Positions 32,685-41,563 of a stretch of DNA of 64,000 nt are shown piece after piece. The stretch's first letter is position 1. Each line of letters opens with the position of its first letter. The stretch is from contig NC_008148.1 of assembly GCF_000014185.1 (NCBI RefSeq), positions 992,001 through 1,056,000 of the forward strand. Reading direction: 5' to 3'. Under the pieces are notes generated by a model. It was not told the origin of the DNA. It saw only the letters and a program-made list of their open reading frames with translations, and searched no databases. This DNA comes from Rubrobacter xylanophilus DSM 9941 (GTDB taxonomy: Bacteria > Actinomycetota > Rubrobacteria > Rubrobacterales > Rubrobacteraceae). Made by a program: the position numbers and the translations under genes.

Positions 32685-32758
32685 CGGGACGTGGCGCAGT
32701 CTGGTAGCGCACTCGGCTGGGGGCCGAGTGGTCGCCGGTTCAAATCCGGCCGTCCCGA
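32685..32758 (+). tRNA. tRNA-Pro(GGG)
   Basis: A 74-nt cloverleaf. The 7-bp acceptor CGGGACG / CGTCCCG is followed by discriminator A, the D stem is GCGC, the anticodon stem CTCGG / CCGAG has loop CTGGGGG (anticodon GGG), and the T arm is GCCGG TTCAAAT CCGGC. The CCA end is not encoded. TATGAT at 32650-32655 is a possible -10. Confidence 0.95.
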
Positions 32759-32842
32759 CTCGAGGTTCGGGTAGCCGGGGACCCCGCGGGGCCTCCCCGG
32801 CCGCCGCGTGGAGGCTGGCTGGAAAGGCTGTGTAAGAGGGCT

Positions 32843-32962
32843 TTGGAGACTATCTACCTGGTCATCGGCATCCTGGGGTTCTTCCTGGTCATGGCGCTCG
32901 CCTTCTTCGGCAGCTTCGTCCTGCTCGACTTTCTGTGGGGCCGTTCCGGCGGGGACCCGTAG
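32843..32962 (+). CDS. Possible small single-span membrane protein
   Basis: A 39-codon ORF from a TTG at 32843. It encodes one clear hydrophobic helix (IYLVIGILGFFLVMALAFFG) and ends in WGRSGGDP. The ribosome site (AAGAGGG) is too close to the TTG, and upstream CTG codons are possible alternatives. The hydrophobic pattern is unusual for a chance frame in such GC-rich DNA, but nothing else supports it. Confidence 0.4.
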   Translation: METIYLVIGILGFFLVMALAFFGSFVLLDFLWGRSGGDP

Positions 32963-33019
32963 CGGCCTGTCCGGGCGCCGCCGCCGTTGGGTAGAGGCAG
33001 AGGAGAAGAGGGCGGAGCC

Positions 33020-33781
33020 TTGATCCCCGCGCTCGACGGACTGCGGATAGTGAGGCTCGAGCGCCTGGCGCTCCACGAGGACCACGACGAGGCCCGCCTG
33101 GAGCGCCTGCGGGCCCGCATCGCCGCCGAGGGCGTCCAGCTCAACCCCGTCATAGTCTCGCCCTGCGACGGGCGGCTCCTCGTCCTCGACGGGGCGCACC
33201 GCTTCCGGGCGCTCGAGGGGCTGGGCTGCCGCCTGATACTCGTCCAGGTCGTGCGGCTTCCCCGCCGGGTGGAGGGGTGGCAGCACCTCTTGCGCGGCCT
33301 CGACCTCGCCGCCCTGCGCGGCCGCCGGGAGCTCTCCCTCTCCGAGGACTCGGCGCCGGGGGCGCTCGCGGAGGTGCTGTTCGCCGGGGAGGGTCCCCTC
33401 CGCGTGCTCCCCCGGGATGGCGGCCTGCGGGGGCGGGTGAGGGCGCTGCGCGCGCTGCAGGCCCTCTACCCGGCCGGCTCCCCCGTGCGGCGGGTGGAGC
33501 CAGAGGGCCGGGTCGCGCCCGGCGAGGGCGAGGCGCTCGTGAGGTACGCGTCCTTCAGCCCCGCGGAGCTCCTCGAGGTCGTCGCGGCGGGCGAGGTTCT
33601 CCCCGCCGGCATCACCCGCTTCCGCATCCCCGAGCGGGTGCTCGGGGTCCGCTACCCCCTGGAGGGGCTCATGGACGGCGACCCCGAGGAGCGCACCGCG
33701 AGCCTCAGGGAGCTCGTGCGCGAGCGGTGGGAGGAGAACCGGGTGCGCTACTACCGCGAGCCGGTGATACTCTTTGAGTAG
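33020..33781 (+). CDS. ParB/SbnI-SerK-like protein, possible free-serine kinase
   Basis: A 253-residue protein with a ParB-type N-terminal domain: LALHEDHDEARLERLRARI (residues ~16-34), LNPVIVSP, LLVLDGAHRFRALEGLGC. The full length, the HE pair at residues 19-20, and a C-terminal segment LPAGITRFRIPERVL resemble SbnI of staphylococci and SerK of Thermococcus. Those phosphorylate free L-serine to O-phosphoserine, with the catalytic Glu at the equivalent place. It lacks a chromosome-partition HTH, so it is not a true ParB. O-phosphoserine can feed cysteine synthesis, but that link is inference. The TTG at 33020 has AGAGGG seven bases upstream. Confidence 0.55.
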   Translation: MIPALDGLRIVRLERLALHEDHDEARLERLRARIAAEGVQLNPVIVSPCDGRLLVLDGAHRFRALEGLGCRLILVQVVRLPRRVEGWQHLLRGLDLAALRGRRELSLSEDSAPGALAEVLFAGEGPLRVLPRDGGLRGRVRALRALQALYPAGSPVRRVEPEGRVAPGEGEALVRYASFSPAELLEVVAAGEVLPAGITRFRIPERVLGVRYPLEGLMDGDPEERTASLRELVRERWEENRVRYYREPVILFE

Positions 33782-33789
33782 CCGCGAAA

Positions 33790-33818
33790 TTCAAAACCAG
33801 ATCTCCGTGTGCTACGCT
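33790..33818 (+). promoter_or_regulatory. Candidate promoter of the purine operon
   Basis: TTCAAA (33790-33795) and TACGCT (33813-33818) with a 17-bp spacer, nine bases after the stop of the SbnI-like gene. A GCCCGGC / GCCGGGC inverted repeat (33819-33825 and 33844-33850) follows in the leader. No purine riboswitch was recognised. Confidence 0.45.
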
Positions 33819-33885
33819 GCCCGGCGTGGAAGCCAACCTCTGTGCCGGGCTCCGGCATGGTCCATCCTGAGTCGGAGGTGAAGTC

Positions 33886-35175
33886 TTGACGGCCACGGTT
33901 GTCCTCGGGCTGGCCTGGGGGGACGAGGGCAAGGGCAGGGTCTGCGACCTGCTGGCGCACGACGCCAGGTACGTCGCCCGCTACTCCGGCGGCAACAACG
34001 CCGGGCACACCGTCCGGGTCGGCCGGGAGGAGTTCAAGCTTCACCTGGTGCCCTCGGGCATCGTGCGGGAGGGCGTGGTCTGCACCATCGGCAACGGGGT
34101 GGTGGTAAACCCCGAGGTGCTCGAGCAGGAGGTCGCGGCGCTCGAGAAGCGGGGCGTCGGCGACGTCCGGGAGCGGATCAAGGTGGACGGCCGGGCGCAC
34201 CTGATCATGCCCTACCACATCGCGCTGGACTCCCACCGCGAGATCGCCCTCGGCGAGGCCAGGATCGGGACCACCAACCGGGGGATAGGGCCGGCCTACG
34301 AGGACAAGGTGGCCCGCAGCGGCATCCGGGTGCAGGACGTCTTCGACGAGGGCATCCTGCGGGCCAAGCTGAAGGCCGCGCTGCGGGAGAAGAACGCCAT
34401 CTTCGAGGCGGTCTACGGCGAGCGGCCCTACGAGGTGGACGGCCTGCTCTCGTGGCTGCTCTCCTTCCGGGAGCTGCTCGCCCCGATGGTCGCCGACACC
34501 GGGGCGCTGCTGCGCGGGGCCCTCGGCCGGGGGGAGCGGGTGCTCCTGGAGGGGGCGCAGGCCACGCTGCTGGACAACGACCACGGCACCTACCCCTTCG
34601 TCACCTCCTCCAACCCCACCATCGGCGGCGCGGTGGTCGGCTCGGGCATCCCGCCGGGGTACATAGACCAGATCATCGGGGTCACCAAGGCTTACACCAC
34701 GCGGGTGGGCGACGGGCCCATGCCCACCGAGCTCTTCGACGCCACCGGGGACGCCATACGGGACGCCGGCCGGGAGTACGGGACCACCACCGGGCGGCCG
34801 CGCCGGGTGGGGTGGCTGGACCTCCCCGCCATAAAGTTCGCCGCCTCGCTCAACGGGATAACCCACCTCGCCCTCACCCTGCTCGACGTGCTCTCCGCGG
34901 TGGAGACCGTCAGGGTCTGCGTCGGGTACGAGGTGGACGGGAAGCCCTTCCCCGGCTACCCGATGCACCAGACCGACCTGCACCACGCCCGGCCGGTGTA
35001 CAAGGAGATGCCGGGCTGGGGCGAGGACATCACCGGGTGCCGGATGCGGGGGGACCTGCCCGCCCCGGCGCGGGAGTTCGTCGAGTTCGTCGAGTCCGAG
35101 GTGGGGGTCCCCCTGTGCATGATCAGCGTGGGGCCCGAGCGGGAGCAGGCCATCGTGGAGAAGATAGGGGCCTAG
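33886..35175 (+). CDS. purA: Adenylosuccinate synthetase
   Basis: A 429-residue GTP-dependent enzyme joining IMP and aspartate, the first step from IMP to AMP. It has GLAWGDEGKGRVCDLLA (P-loop-like) at the start, SGGNNAGHTV near residue 36, GTTNRGIGPAYEDK, LEGAQATLLDNDHGTYPFVTSSNP and GTTTGRPRRVGW, all diagnostic. The TTG start at 33886 has GGAGGTGAAG just upstream. It leads an eleven-gene operon, although it acts after IMP is made. The next gene starts 3 bp past its stop. Confidence 0.96.
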   Translation: MTATVVLGLAWGDEGKGRVCDLLAHDARYVARYSGGNNAGHTVRVGREEFKLHLVPSGIVREGVVCTIGNGVVVNPEVLEQEVAALEKRGVGDVRERIKVDGRAHLIMPYHIALDSHREIALGEARIGTTNRGIGPAYEDKVARSGIRVQDVFDEGILRAKLKAALREKNAIFEAVYGERPYEVDGLLSWLLSFRELLAPMVADTGALLRGALGRGERVLLEGAQATLLDNDHGTYPFVTSSNPTIGGAVVGSGIPPGYIDQIIGVTKAYTTRVGDGPMPTELFDATGDAIRDAGREYGTTTGRPRRVGWLDLPAIKFAASLNGITHLALTLLDVLSAVETVRVCVGYEVDGKPFPGYPMHQTDLHHARPVYKEMPGWGEDITGCRMRGDLPAPAREFVEFVESEVGVPLCMISVGPEREQAIVEKIGA

Positions 35176-35178
35176 GGC

Positions 35179-36456
35179 GTGCGGGTGCTGGTCGTCGGCA
35201 GCGGGGGGCGGGAGCACGCGCTCGTGGAGGCCCTCGCCGCGAGCCACCTGGAGCCCGAGGTCTACGCCGCCCCCGGCAACCCGGGCATAGCGCGGGTGGC
35301 CGAGACCGTGGACATCCCGGCCGACGATCTGGTCGCCCTGCGGGACTTCGCCGCCGAGCGGCGGATGGACCTCACCGTCGTGGGGCCCGAGGTGCCGCTC
35401 ATCGGCGGCATCCGGGAGTGCTTCGAGGAGGCCGGGCTGCGCGTCTTCGGCCCCTCGCGCGCCGCCGCCCGGATAGAGGGCTCCAAGGTCTTCGCCAAGG
35501 AGGTCATGCGCCACGCCGGGGTGCCCACCGCCCGCTTCGAGGTCTTCGACCGGGAGTACCGGGCGCTGGACTACCTGCGCTCCCGCGAGGCCGAGTTCCC
35601 GATCGTCGTCAAGGCCGACGGGGCGGCCGCCGGCAAGGGCGTGACCGTCGCCCGCGACCGCTCCGAGGCCGAGAGCGCGGTGCGGGCCGCCTTCGGGGGG
35701 AAGTTCGGCAAGGCCGGGGAGCGGATCGTCATCGAGGAGTACCTGGAGGGCCGGGAGGCCTCCGTCTTCGTCATCACCGACGGGCACGAGATGCTCCCCT
35801 TCCTGCCGGCCCAGGACTACAAGCGCATCTACGACGGCGACGAGGGACCCAACACCGGCGGGATGGGGGCCTACTCGCCGCTGATGTGGATGCGCCCCGA
35901 GACCTACGGGGAGATCCTGGAGGAGATAGTCCGCCCGACGCTGCACCAGCTCGCCCTGATCGGGACGCCCTACACGGGGCTGCTCTACGCCGGCGTGATC
36001 GTCACCTCCAGCGGGCCGAAGGCCCTGGAGTTCAACTGCCGCTTCGGGGACCCCGAGACCCAGGTCATCCTCCCCAGGATGCGCTCGGACCTCCTGGAGC
36101 TGCTGCTCGCCGCCGTGGAGGGGAACATCTCGGGGCGCGAGATCTCCTGGTCCTCGGACAAGGCGGTCTGCGTGGTGCTCGCCTCCGAGGGCTACCCGGA
36201 GTCCTACTCGACGGGCGACGAGATCTCGGGCCTCTCCGACCTGCCGAGCGGGGTCTACGTCTACCACGCCGGGACCGAGGAGCGCGACGGGCGCTTCTAC
36301 ACCGCCGGGGGCAGGGTGCTCAACGTGGTGGGGACGGGCTCCACGATCATCGAGGCCCGGGCCCGCGCCTACGCCGGGGTGGAGGCCATACACTTCCGGG
36401 GGATGCAGTACCGCACGGACATCGCGCTGGAGGCGATAGAGCTGGAGGATTTCTGA
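35179..36456 (+). CDS. purD: Phosphoribosylamine-glycine ligase
   Basis: A 425-residue ATP-grasp enzyme for step 2 of purine synthesis. It has the N-terminal VLVVGSGGREHAL, GPEVPLIGGI, FGPSRAAARIEGSKVFAKEVM, VVKADGAAAGKGVTVA (ATP-grasp) and LEFNCRFGDPETQV near residue 285. Length is normal. The GTG start lies 3 bp after purA. Confidence 0.96.
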   Translation: MRVLVVGSGGREHALVEALAASHLEPEVYAAPGNPGIARVAETVDIPADDLVALRDFAAERRMDLTVVGPEVPLIGGIRECFEEAGLRVFGPSRAAARIEGSKVFAKEVMRHAGVPTARFEVFDREYRALDYLRSREAEFPIVVKADGAAAGKGVTVARDRSEAESAVRAAFGGKFGKAGERIVIEEYLEGREASVFVITDGHEMLPFLPAQDYKRIYDGDEGPNTGGMGAYSPLMWMRPETYGEILEEIVRPTLHQLALIGTPYTGLLYAGVIVTSSGPKALEFNCRFGDPETQVILPRMRSDLLELLLAAVEGNISGREISWSSDKAVCVVLASEGYPESYSTGDEISGLSDLPSGVYVYHAGTEERDGRFYTAGGRVLNVVGTGSTIIEARARAYAGVEAIHFRGMQYRTDIALEAIELEDF

Positions 36457-36478
36457 GCGTGGCACCCGGGGGGCGCCC

Positions 36479-37786
36479 GTGATCGAACGCTACACCCTCC
36501 CGGAGATCGGCCGCGTCTGGACGGAGGAGGCGAAGTACGGCGCCTGGCTGGAGGTGGAGCTCGCCGTCTGCCGGGCCCGCGCCAGGCTCGGCGAGATCCC
36601 GGGGGAGGAGGTGCGCGAGCTCTGCGAGAGGGCGGGCTTCGACGCGGGCCGCATCCGCGAGATAGAGGCCGAGACGAACCACGACGTGATCGCCTTCGTC
36701 TCCGCCGTGCAGGAGCGGGTGGCGAGCCCGGTCGCCCGCCACCTCCACTTCGGGCTGACGAGCTCCGACGTGCTGGACACCGCGGGTGCCCTGCGGCTGC
36801 GGCGGGCGCTCGACCTGATCCGGGAGCAGGCGCGCGAGCTCGCGCGCCTGCTGTGCCGGATGGCCCTCGAGCACCGCGGGACGGTCATGGTCGGCCGGAC
36901 CCACGGGGTGCACGCCGAGCCCACGGTGTTCGGGCACAAGCTGGCGGTGTGGGCCTTCGAGATGGAGCGCAACCTCACGAGGCTGGACCGGGCGCGCGAG
37001 ACGGCGGCGGTCGGCAAAATCTCCGGGGCGGTCGGCACCTACGCCAGCGTGTCTCCCGAGGTGGAGAGGCTCGTCTGCGAGGAGCTGGGGCTCGCGGCCG
37101 AGCCCGCCTCCACCCAGATCGTCCAGCGCGACCGGCACGCCGAGGTGCTCGCCGCGCTCGCCGTGCTCGCCTCGACGCTGGAGAAGATCGCGCTGGAGAT
37201 AAGGGGCGCCCAGCGCACCGAGGTGCGGGAGCTCTCCGAGCCCTTCGGGCGCGGCCAGAAGGGCTCCTCGGCGATGCCCCACAAGAGAAACCCCATCCTC
37301 TGCGAGCGCCTGTGCGGCATGGCGCGCCTCATGCGCGGCTACGCCCAGGTGGGCCTTGAGAACAACGCGCTCTGGCAGGAGCGCGACATCTCCCACTCCT
37401 CCGCCGAGAGGGTGGTGCTCCCGGACGCCACCATCCTCGCCTACTACATGCTCCGCACCACCCGACGGGTGCTGGAGGGGCTGGAGGTGGACGAGGGGAG
37501 GATGCGCGAGAACCTGAACCTGGGCGGCGGCATCGTCTTCTCCGGCCGGGTGCTGCTGGCGCTGGTGGAGGCCGGGATGGACCGGGACGACGCCTACGCC
37601 GTCGTGCAGCGGGCCGCGATGCGCGCCTGGGAGGGTGAGGGCGGCTTCAGGGAGCTGCTGCAGGAGGAAGAGGAGGTCAGAGGCAGGCTCGGGGAGGGGC
37701 TGGAGGGTCTCTTCGACCCCGCCTACCACCTCAGGAACCTGGACGCCGTCTTCGACCGCGTGAAGGAGCTGGAGGCGAGGCTGTAA
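36479..37786 (+). CDS. purB: Adenylosuccinate lyase
   Basis: A 435-residue fumarase-superfamily lyase that acts twice, on SAICAR (to AICAR) and on adenylosuccinate (to AMP). It has HFGLTSSDVLDTA near residue 85, VGRTHGVHAEPT (catalytic His), and the signature GSSAMPHKRNPILCER near residue 262. The GTG at 36479 lies 22 bp after purD, the longest gap in the operon. Its neighbour purA provides the second substrate. Confidence 0.96.
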   Translation: MIERYTLPEIGRVWTEEAKYGAWLEVELAVCRARARLGEIPGEEVRELCERAGFDAGRIREIEAETNHDVIAFVSAVQERVASPVARHLHFGLTSSDVLDTAGALRLRRALDLIREQARELARLLCRMALEHRGTVMVGRTHGVHAEPTVFGHKLAVWAFEMERNLTRLDRARETAAVGKISGAVGTYASVSPEVERLVCEELGLAAEPASTQIVQRDRHAEVLAALAVLASTLEKIALEIRGAQRTEVRELSEPFGRGQKGSSAMPHKRNPILCERLCGMARLMRGYAQVGLENNALWQERDISHSSAERVVLPDATILAYYMLRTTRRVLEGLEVDEGRMRENLNLGGGIVFSGRVLLALVEAGMDRDDAYAVVQRAAMRAWEGEGGFRELLQEEEEVRGRLGEGLEGLFDPAYHLRNLDAVFDRVKELEARL

Positions 37787-37788
37787 GG

Positions 37789-38502
37789 ATGAAGCGTACG
37801 CTGCTCTACGAGGGAAAGGCCAAGCAGGTCTTCGAGACCGGCGAGGAGGGGGTGCTCCTGCACCGCTACAAGGACGAGGCGACCGCCTTCAACGCCAGAA
37901 AGAGGGGCTCCTGGGCGGGCAAGGGGCGGGCCAACGCCTCCATAAGCGCGGCCGTGTTCGCCTACCTGGAGCGGCGGGGAATCCCCACCCACTTTATCGA
38001 GCAGGTAGACGAGGTCACGCTCAAGACCCGCAGGCTCCGGATGCTCCCGGTAGAGATCATCGTGCGCAACCTGGCAGCGGGCTCCCTCGCCAGGCTCCTG
38101 GGCTACGAGGAGGGGCGGCCGCTCAAGGCCCCCGTCGTGGAGCTGTGCTACAAGAACGACGCTTTAGGCGACCCGATGCTCAACTGGTACCACTTCCGGG
38201 AGCTGGGGCTCACCGACGAGGAGCTGCGCGCCTGCGAGGAGTTCGGCCTGCGGGTCAACGAGGCGCTCCGGCCCTTCTTCGAGGAGCGGGGGATGGTGCT
38301 GGTGGACTTCAAGATCGAGGTCGGGCGGGACGCGGGGGGCAGCCTAGTGCTGGCCGACGAGATCTCCCCGGACACCTGCCGCCTCTGGGACAAAGAGACC
38401 GGGCAGCGGCTGGACAAGGACCGCTTCCGGCGCGACCTGGGCGGCGTGGAGGAGGCCTACGAGGAGGTGCTGCGGCGGGTGACGGGCGAGGGGGTCTCTT
38501 GA
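37789..38502 (+). CDS. purC: SAICAR synthetase
   Basis: A 237-residue phosphoribosylaminoimidazole-succinocarboxamide synthase. It has [13 protein letters not shown] at the start, [36 protein letters not shown] and [11 protein letters not shown]. Length is normal. It starts 2 bp after purB, and its stop overlaps the purS start. Confidence 0.96.
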   Translation: MKRTLLYEGKAKQVFETGEEGVLLHRYKDEATAFNARKRGSWAGKGRANASISAAVFAYLERRGIPTHFIEQVDEVTLKTRRLRMLPVEIIVRNLAAGSLARLLGYEEGRPLKAPVVELCYKNDALGDPMLNWYHFRELGLTDEELRACEEFGLRVNEALRPFFEERGMVLVDFKIEVGRDAGGSLVLADEISPDTCRLWDKETGQRLDKDRFRRDLGGVEEAYEEVLRRVTGEGVS

Positions 38503-38723
38503 GGGTCCGGGTGCTGGTGCGTCCCAAGCGGGGCATCCTCGACCCGCAGGGCGAGGCGGTCCGCAGCGCCCTGCCCGCGCTGGGCTTCGAGGGCGTGCGC
38601 TCGGTGCGCGTGGGGCGCCTGATCGAGCTGGAGCTCGAGAGCGAGGCCGAGGTGGAGGCGATGTGCCGGCGCCTTTTGGCCAACCCCACCACCGAGGAGT
38701 ACGAGTGGGAGGTCGTGGGGTGA
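38499..38723 (+). CDS. purS: Phosphoribosylformylglycinamidine synthase, PurS subunit
   Basis: A 74-residue small subunit of the three-part FGAM synthase. [26 protein letters not shown] and [12 protein letters not shown] are the family pattern; the C-terminal [13 protein letters not shown] is also typical. PurS bridges PurQ and PurL and helps channel ammonia. The TTG start at 38499 overlaps the purC stop, and its own stop overlaps purQ as GTGA. Confidence 0.93.
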   Translation: MRVRVLVRPKRGILDPQGEAVRSALPALGFEGVRSVRVGRLIELELESEAEVEAMCRRLLANPTTEEYEWEVVG

Positions 38724-39382
38724 GGGTGGGGGTGGTCGTCTTCCCCGGCTCCAACTGCGACCGGGACGCCCTGCACGCCGTGGAGAGGGCGGGCGCCGAG
38801 CCGGTCGAGCTCTGGCACGCCGACGCCGACCTGAAGGGCTCCGACGCCGTGATCCTGCCCGGCGGCTTCTCCTACGGCGACTACCTGCGCCCCGGCGCGA
38901 TCGCCCGCTTCGCCAGGGTGATGGGGCCGCTGGAGGCGTTCGCCCGGGAGGGAGGCCCCGTGCTCGGCGTCTGCAACGGCTTCCAGGTGCTCTGCGAGGC
39001 GCACCTCCTGCCCGGCGCGCTGCTGCAAAACCGCGGGCTGCGCTTCGTCTGCCGCAGGGTGAGGGTGCGGGTGGAGCGGGCGGACACCCCCTGGACCGCC
39101 GCCTGCGCGCCCGGCGAGGAGCTCACGCTCCCCGTCGCCCACAACGAGGGCAACTACTTCGCCGACCCCGCCACCCTCGCCCGCCTGGAGGAGGAGGGGA
39201 GGGTGGTGCTGCGCTACCTGGAGAACCCCAACGGCTCGGCCAACGACATCGCCGGCGTGTGCAGCGAGGGCCGCAACGTCGTCGGGCTGATGCCCCACCC
39301 GGAGCGGGCCTCGGACCCGCTGCTCGGCTCCGGGGAGGGGCTCGGGATACTGCGCTCGGTGCTCGCGGGGGCGAAGGTTTGA
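38720..39382 (+). CDS. purQ: Phosphoribosylformylglycinamidine synthase, PurQ glutaminase
   Basis: A 220-residue class I glutamine amidotransferase that supplies ammonia to PurL. It has [30 protein letters not shown], the nucleophile Cys in [10 protein letters not shown], and the His/Glu pair in LMPHPERA. The GTG at 38720 overlaps the purS stop, and the stop overlaps the purL TTG. Confidence 0.95.
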   Translation: MRVGVVVFPGSNCDRDALHAVERAGAEPVELWHADADLKGSDAVILPGGFSYGDYLRPGAIARFARVMGPLEAFAREGGPVLGVCNGFQVLCEAHLLPGALLQNRGLRFVCRRVRVRVERADTPWTAACAPGEELTLPVAHNEGNYFADPATLARLEEEGRVVLRYLENPNGSANDIAGVCSEGRNVVGLMPHPERASDPLLGSGEGLGILRSVLAGAKV

Positions 39383-41562
39383 GCGTACGGGAGACCTACA
39401 CCTCTCTGGGGCTCTCGGACCTCGAGTACGGGCGCATCCTGGAGCTTCTGGGGCGGGCGCCGAACTTCCTCGAGCTCTCGCTCTTCTCCGTGATGTGGAG
39501 CGAGCACTGCGGCTACAAGAACTCCCGGCCGCTCCTCTCGCGCTTCCCGAACGAGGGGCCGAGGGTGCTGCAGGGGCCGGGTGAGAACGCGGGCGTCGTC
39601 GAGGTGGGGGACGGCTGGGCGCTCGCGTTCAAGGTGGAGAGCCACAACCACCCCTCGGCGGTCGAGCCCTACGAGGGGGCGGCCACGGGGGTCGGCGGGA
39701 TCATCCGGGACATCCTGGCGGTGGGGGCGCGGCCGGTGGCGCTGCTCGACTCCTTGCGCTTCGGGCCGCTGGAGGAGGAGCGCAACCGCTACCTCTTCCG
39801 CGAGGTCGTGCGCGGCATCGGCGGCTACGGCAACGCCGTCGGCGTCCCGACCGTCGGCGGGGAGGTCGAGTTCGCCCCCGCCTACTCGGGCAACCCGCTG
39901 GTGAACGCGATGTGCGTCGGGCTCGTCCGGGCCGAGAAGCTGGTGCGCTCGCGGGCCAGCGGGGAGGGGAACCTGGTCGTCCTGCTCGGCTCGCGCACCG
40001 GGCGCGACGGCATCCACGGGGCCACCTTCGCCTCCGACGAGCTCGGCGAGGGCTCTGGGGAGCGGCGCTCCAACGTGCAGGTCGGGGACCCGTTCGCGGA
40101 GAAGATGCTCATCGAGTGCTGTCTCGCGCTCCTCGAGGAGGATCTGCTCGTCGCGCTGCAGGATCTGGGGGCGGCGGGGATCACCTCTTCGGCCTCCGAG
40201 ATGGCCGCCAAGGGAGGGGTCGGGATCGAGATCGAGACCGACAGGGTGCCCCTGCGGGAGGAGGGGATGGAGCCGTGGGAGGTCATGATCTCGGAGTCCC
40301 AGGAGCGCATGCTCGCGGTAGTCGAGCCGGGGCGGCTGGAGCGGGTGGCGGGCCTGGCCCGCCGCTACGGGGTCGGGGCCGCCGTGATCGGGCGGGTGGC
40401 GGGCCACGGGGAGCTGCGTGTCGTCCACGGGGGCGAGGTCGTCGGCTCCGTCCCCGCCCGGCACCTGGCCGACGCCCCGGTCTACGAGCGGGAGGTCGTG
40501 AGGCCGGCGTACCTCGACGGGGCGCGCGCGCTGGACCTCGCGTCCGTGCCGCCTCCCGGCGACTACGGCGCGGCCCTGCTGGGGCTCCTCTCCCACCCCA
40601 ACCTCCGCTCGCGCCGCTCCGTCTACGAGCAGTACGACCACGAGGTCGGCACCTGCACCGTGCTCCGGCCCGGGGCCGACGCCGCGGTGATGAGGATAAG
40701 GGGCACGCGCCGGGGCTACGCCCTCACCACCGACGGGCGCGGCCGCCACTGCTACCTCGACCCGCGCGGCGGCGGGGCGGCCACCGTCGCCGAGGCGTAC
40801 CGCAACCTCTCCTGCGTGGGGGCCGAGCCCGTGGCCCTGACCAACTGCCTGAACTTCGGCAACCCCGAGAAGGCCGAGGGCTACTACCAGCTCGCCGAGT
40901 GCATCGAGGGGATGGCCGGGGCGTGCGAGGCGCTCGGGACGCCGGTGGTGAGCGGCAACGTCAGCCTGTACAACGAGACGGAGAGGGGCGCCGTCCACCC
41001 CACGCCGGTGGTGGGGATGGTGGGGTTGCTGGAGGACGTGCGCCGGCACGCCACCCCGGAGATAAAGCGGGAGGGGGACGCGCTGGTGCTGGTGGGCCGC
41101 TTCCGGCCCTCCCTCGCGGGCTCGGCCTACCTGGAGGCGGCGCACGGCCTGGTGCGCGGCGCTCCCCCCTCCCCGGACCTCCCCTCCGAGAAGGCCGCCG
41201 CCGACGCGGTGCGCGCCGCCGTGGCCGCCGGGCTGGTGGACACCGCGCACGACCTCTCCGACGGGGGGCTCGCCGTCGCGCTCGCGGAGATGGCCGTGGG
41301 GGGCGGCATCGGGGCCGAGGCGCGCCTTCTGCCCGGCGCGCGCCAGGACGTCGCCCTCTTCGGCGAGTGCGGCGGGTGCATCCTGGTGGCGGTGCCGGAG
41401 GAGCGGCTGGAGGAGCTGGAGGGGGCGCTGGCGGGCGTGCCGCGCGCCAGGATCGGGCGCACCGGCGGCGATAGAATATCCGTCTTAGGGCTCGTGGACG
41501 TAGGGCTTTCGGAGCTTGCGGAGGCGTACTTTATGGATCTCTTCGAGGAGGCCGGAGGGTAG
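39379..41562 (+). CDS. purL: Phosphoribosylformylglycinamidine synthase, PurL
   Basis: A 727-residue synthetase subunit of the small type that works with PurS and PurQ. It has the N-terminal [66 protein letters not shown] and, in the second half, GNVSLYNET and [16 protein letters not shown]. Both halves of the ATP-binding pseudo-dimer are present. The TTG start overlaps the purQ stop. Confidence 0.96.
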   Translation: MSVRETYTSLGLSDLEYGRILELLGRAPNFLELSLFSVMWSEHCGYKNSRPLLSRFPNEGPRVLQGPGENAGVVEVGDGWALAFKVESHNHPSAVEPYEGAATGVGGIIRDILAVGARPVALLDSLRFGPLEEERNRYLFREVVRGIGGYGNAVGVPTVGGEVEFAPAYSGNPLVNAMCVGLVRAEKLVRSRASGEGNLVVLLGSRTGRDGIHGATFASDELGEGSGERRSNVQVGDPFAEKMLIECCLALLEEDLLVALQDLGAAGITSSASEMAAKGGVGIEIETDRVPLREEGMEPWEVMISESQERMLAVVEPGRLERVAGLARRYGVGAAVIGRVAGHGELRVVHGGEVVGSVPARHLADAPVYEREVVRPAYLDGARALDLASVPPPGDYGAALLGLLSHPNLRSRRSVYEQYDHEVGTCTVLRPGADAAVMRIRGTRRGYALTTDGRGRHCYLDPRGGGAATVAEAYRNLSCVGAEPVALTNCLNFGNPEKAEGYYQLAECIEGMAGACEALGTPVVSGNVSLYNETERGAVHPTPVVGMVGLLEDVRRHATPEIKREGDALVLVGRFRPSLAGSAYLEAAHGLVRGAPPSPDLPSEKAAADAVRAAVAAGLVDTAHDLSDGGLAVALAEMAVGGGIGAEARLLPGARQDVALFGECGGCILVAVPEERLEELEGALAGVPRARIGRTGGDRISVLGLVDVGLSELAEAYFMDLFEEAGG

Positions 41563-41563
41563 G

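Noticed and set aside
32808-33023. A 71-codon frame downstream of tRNA-Pro
   Set aside because: Its composition is Trp/Ser/Arg-rich without a plausible fold; the hydrophobic frame at 32843 is the better candidate.
33020-33781. Chromosome-partition ParB
   Set aside because: There is no HTH or CTPase-type dimer domain, no parA neighbour and no parS site; the SbnI/SerK-like reading fits better.
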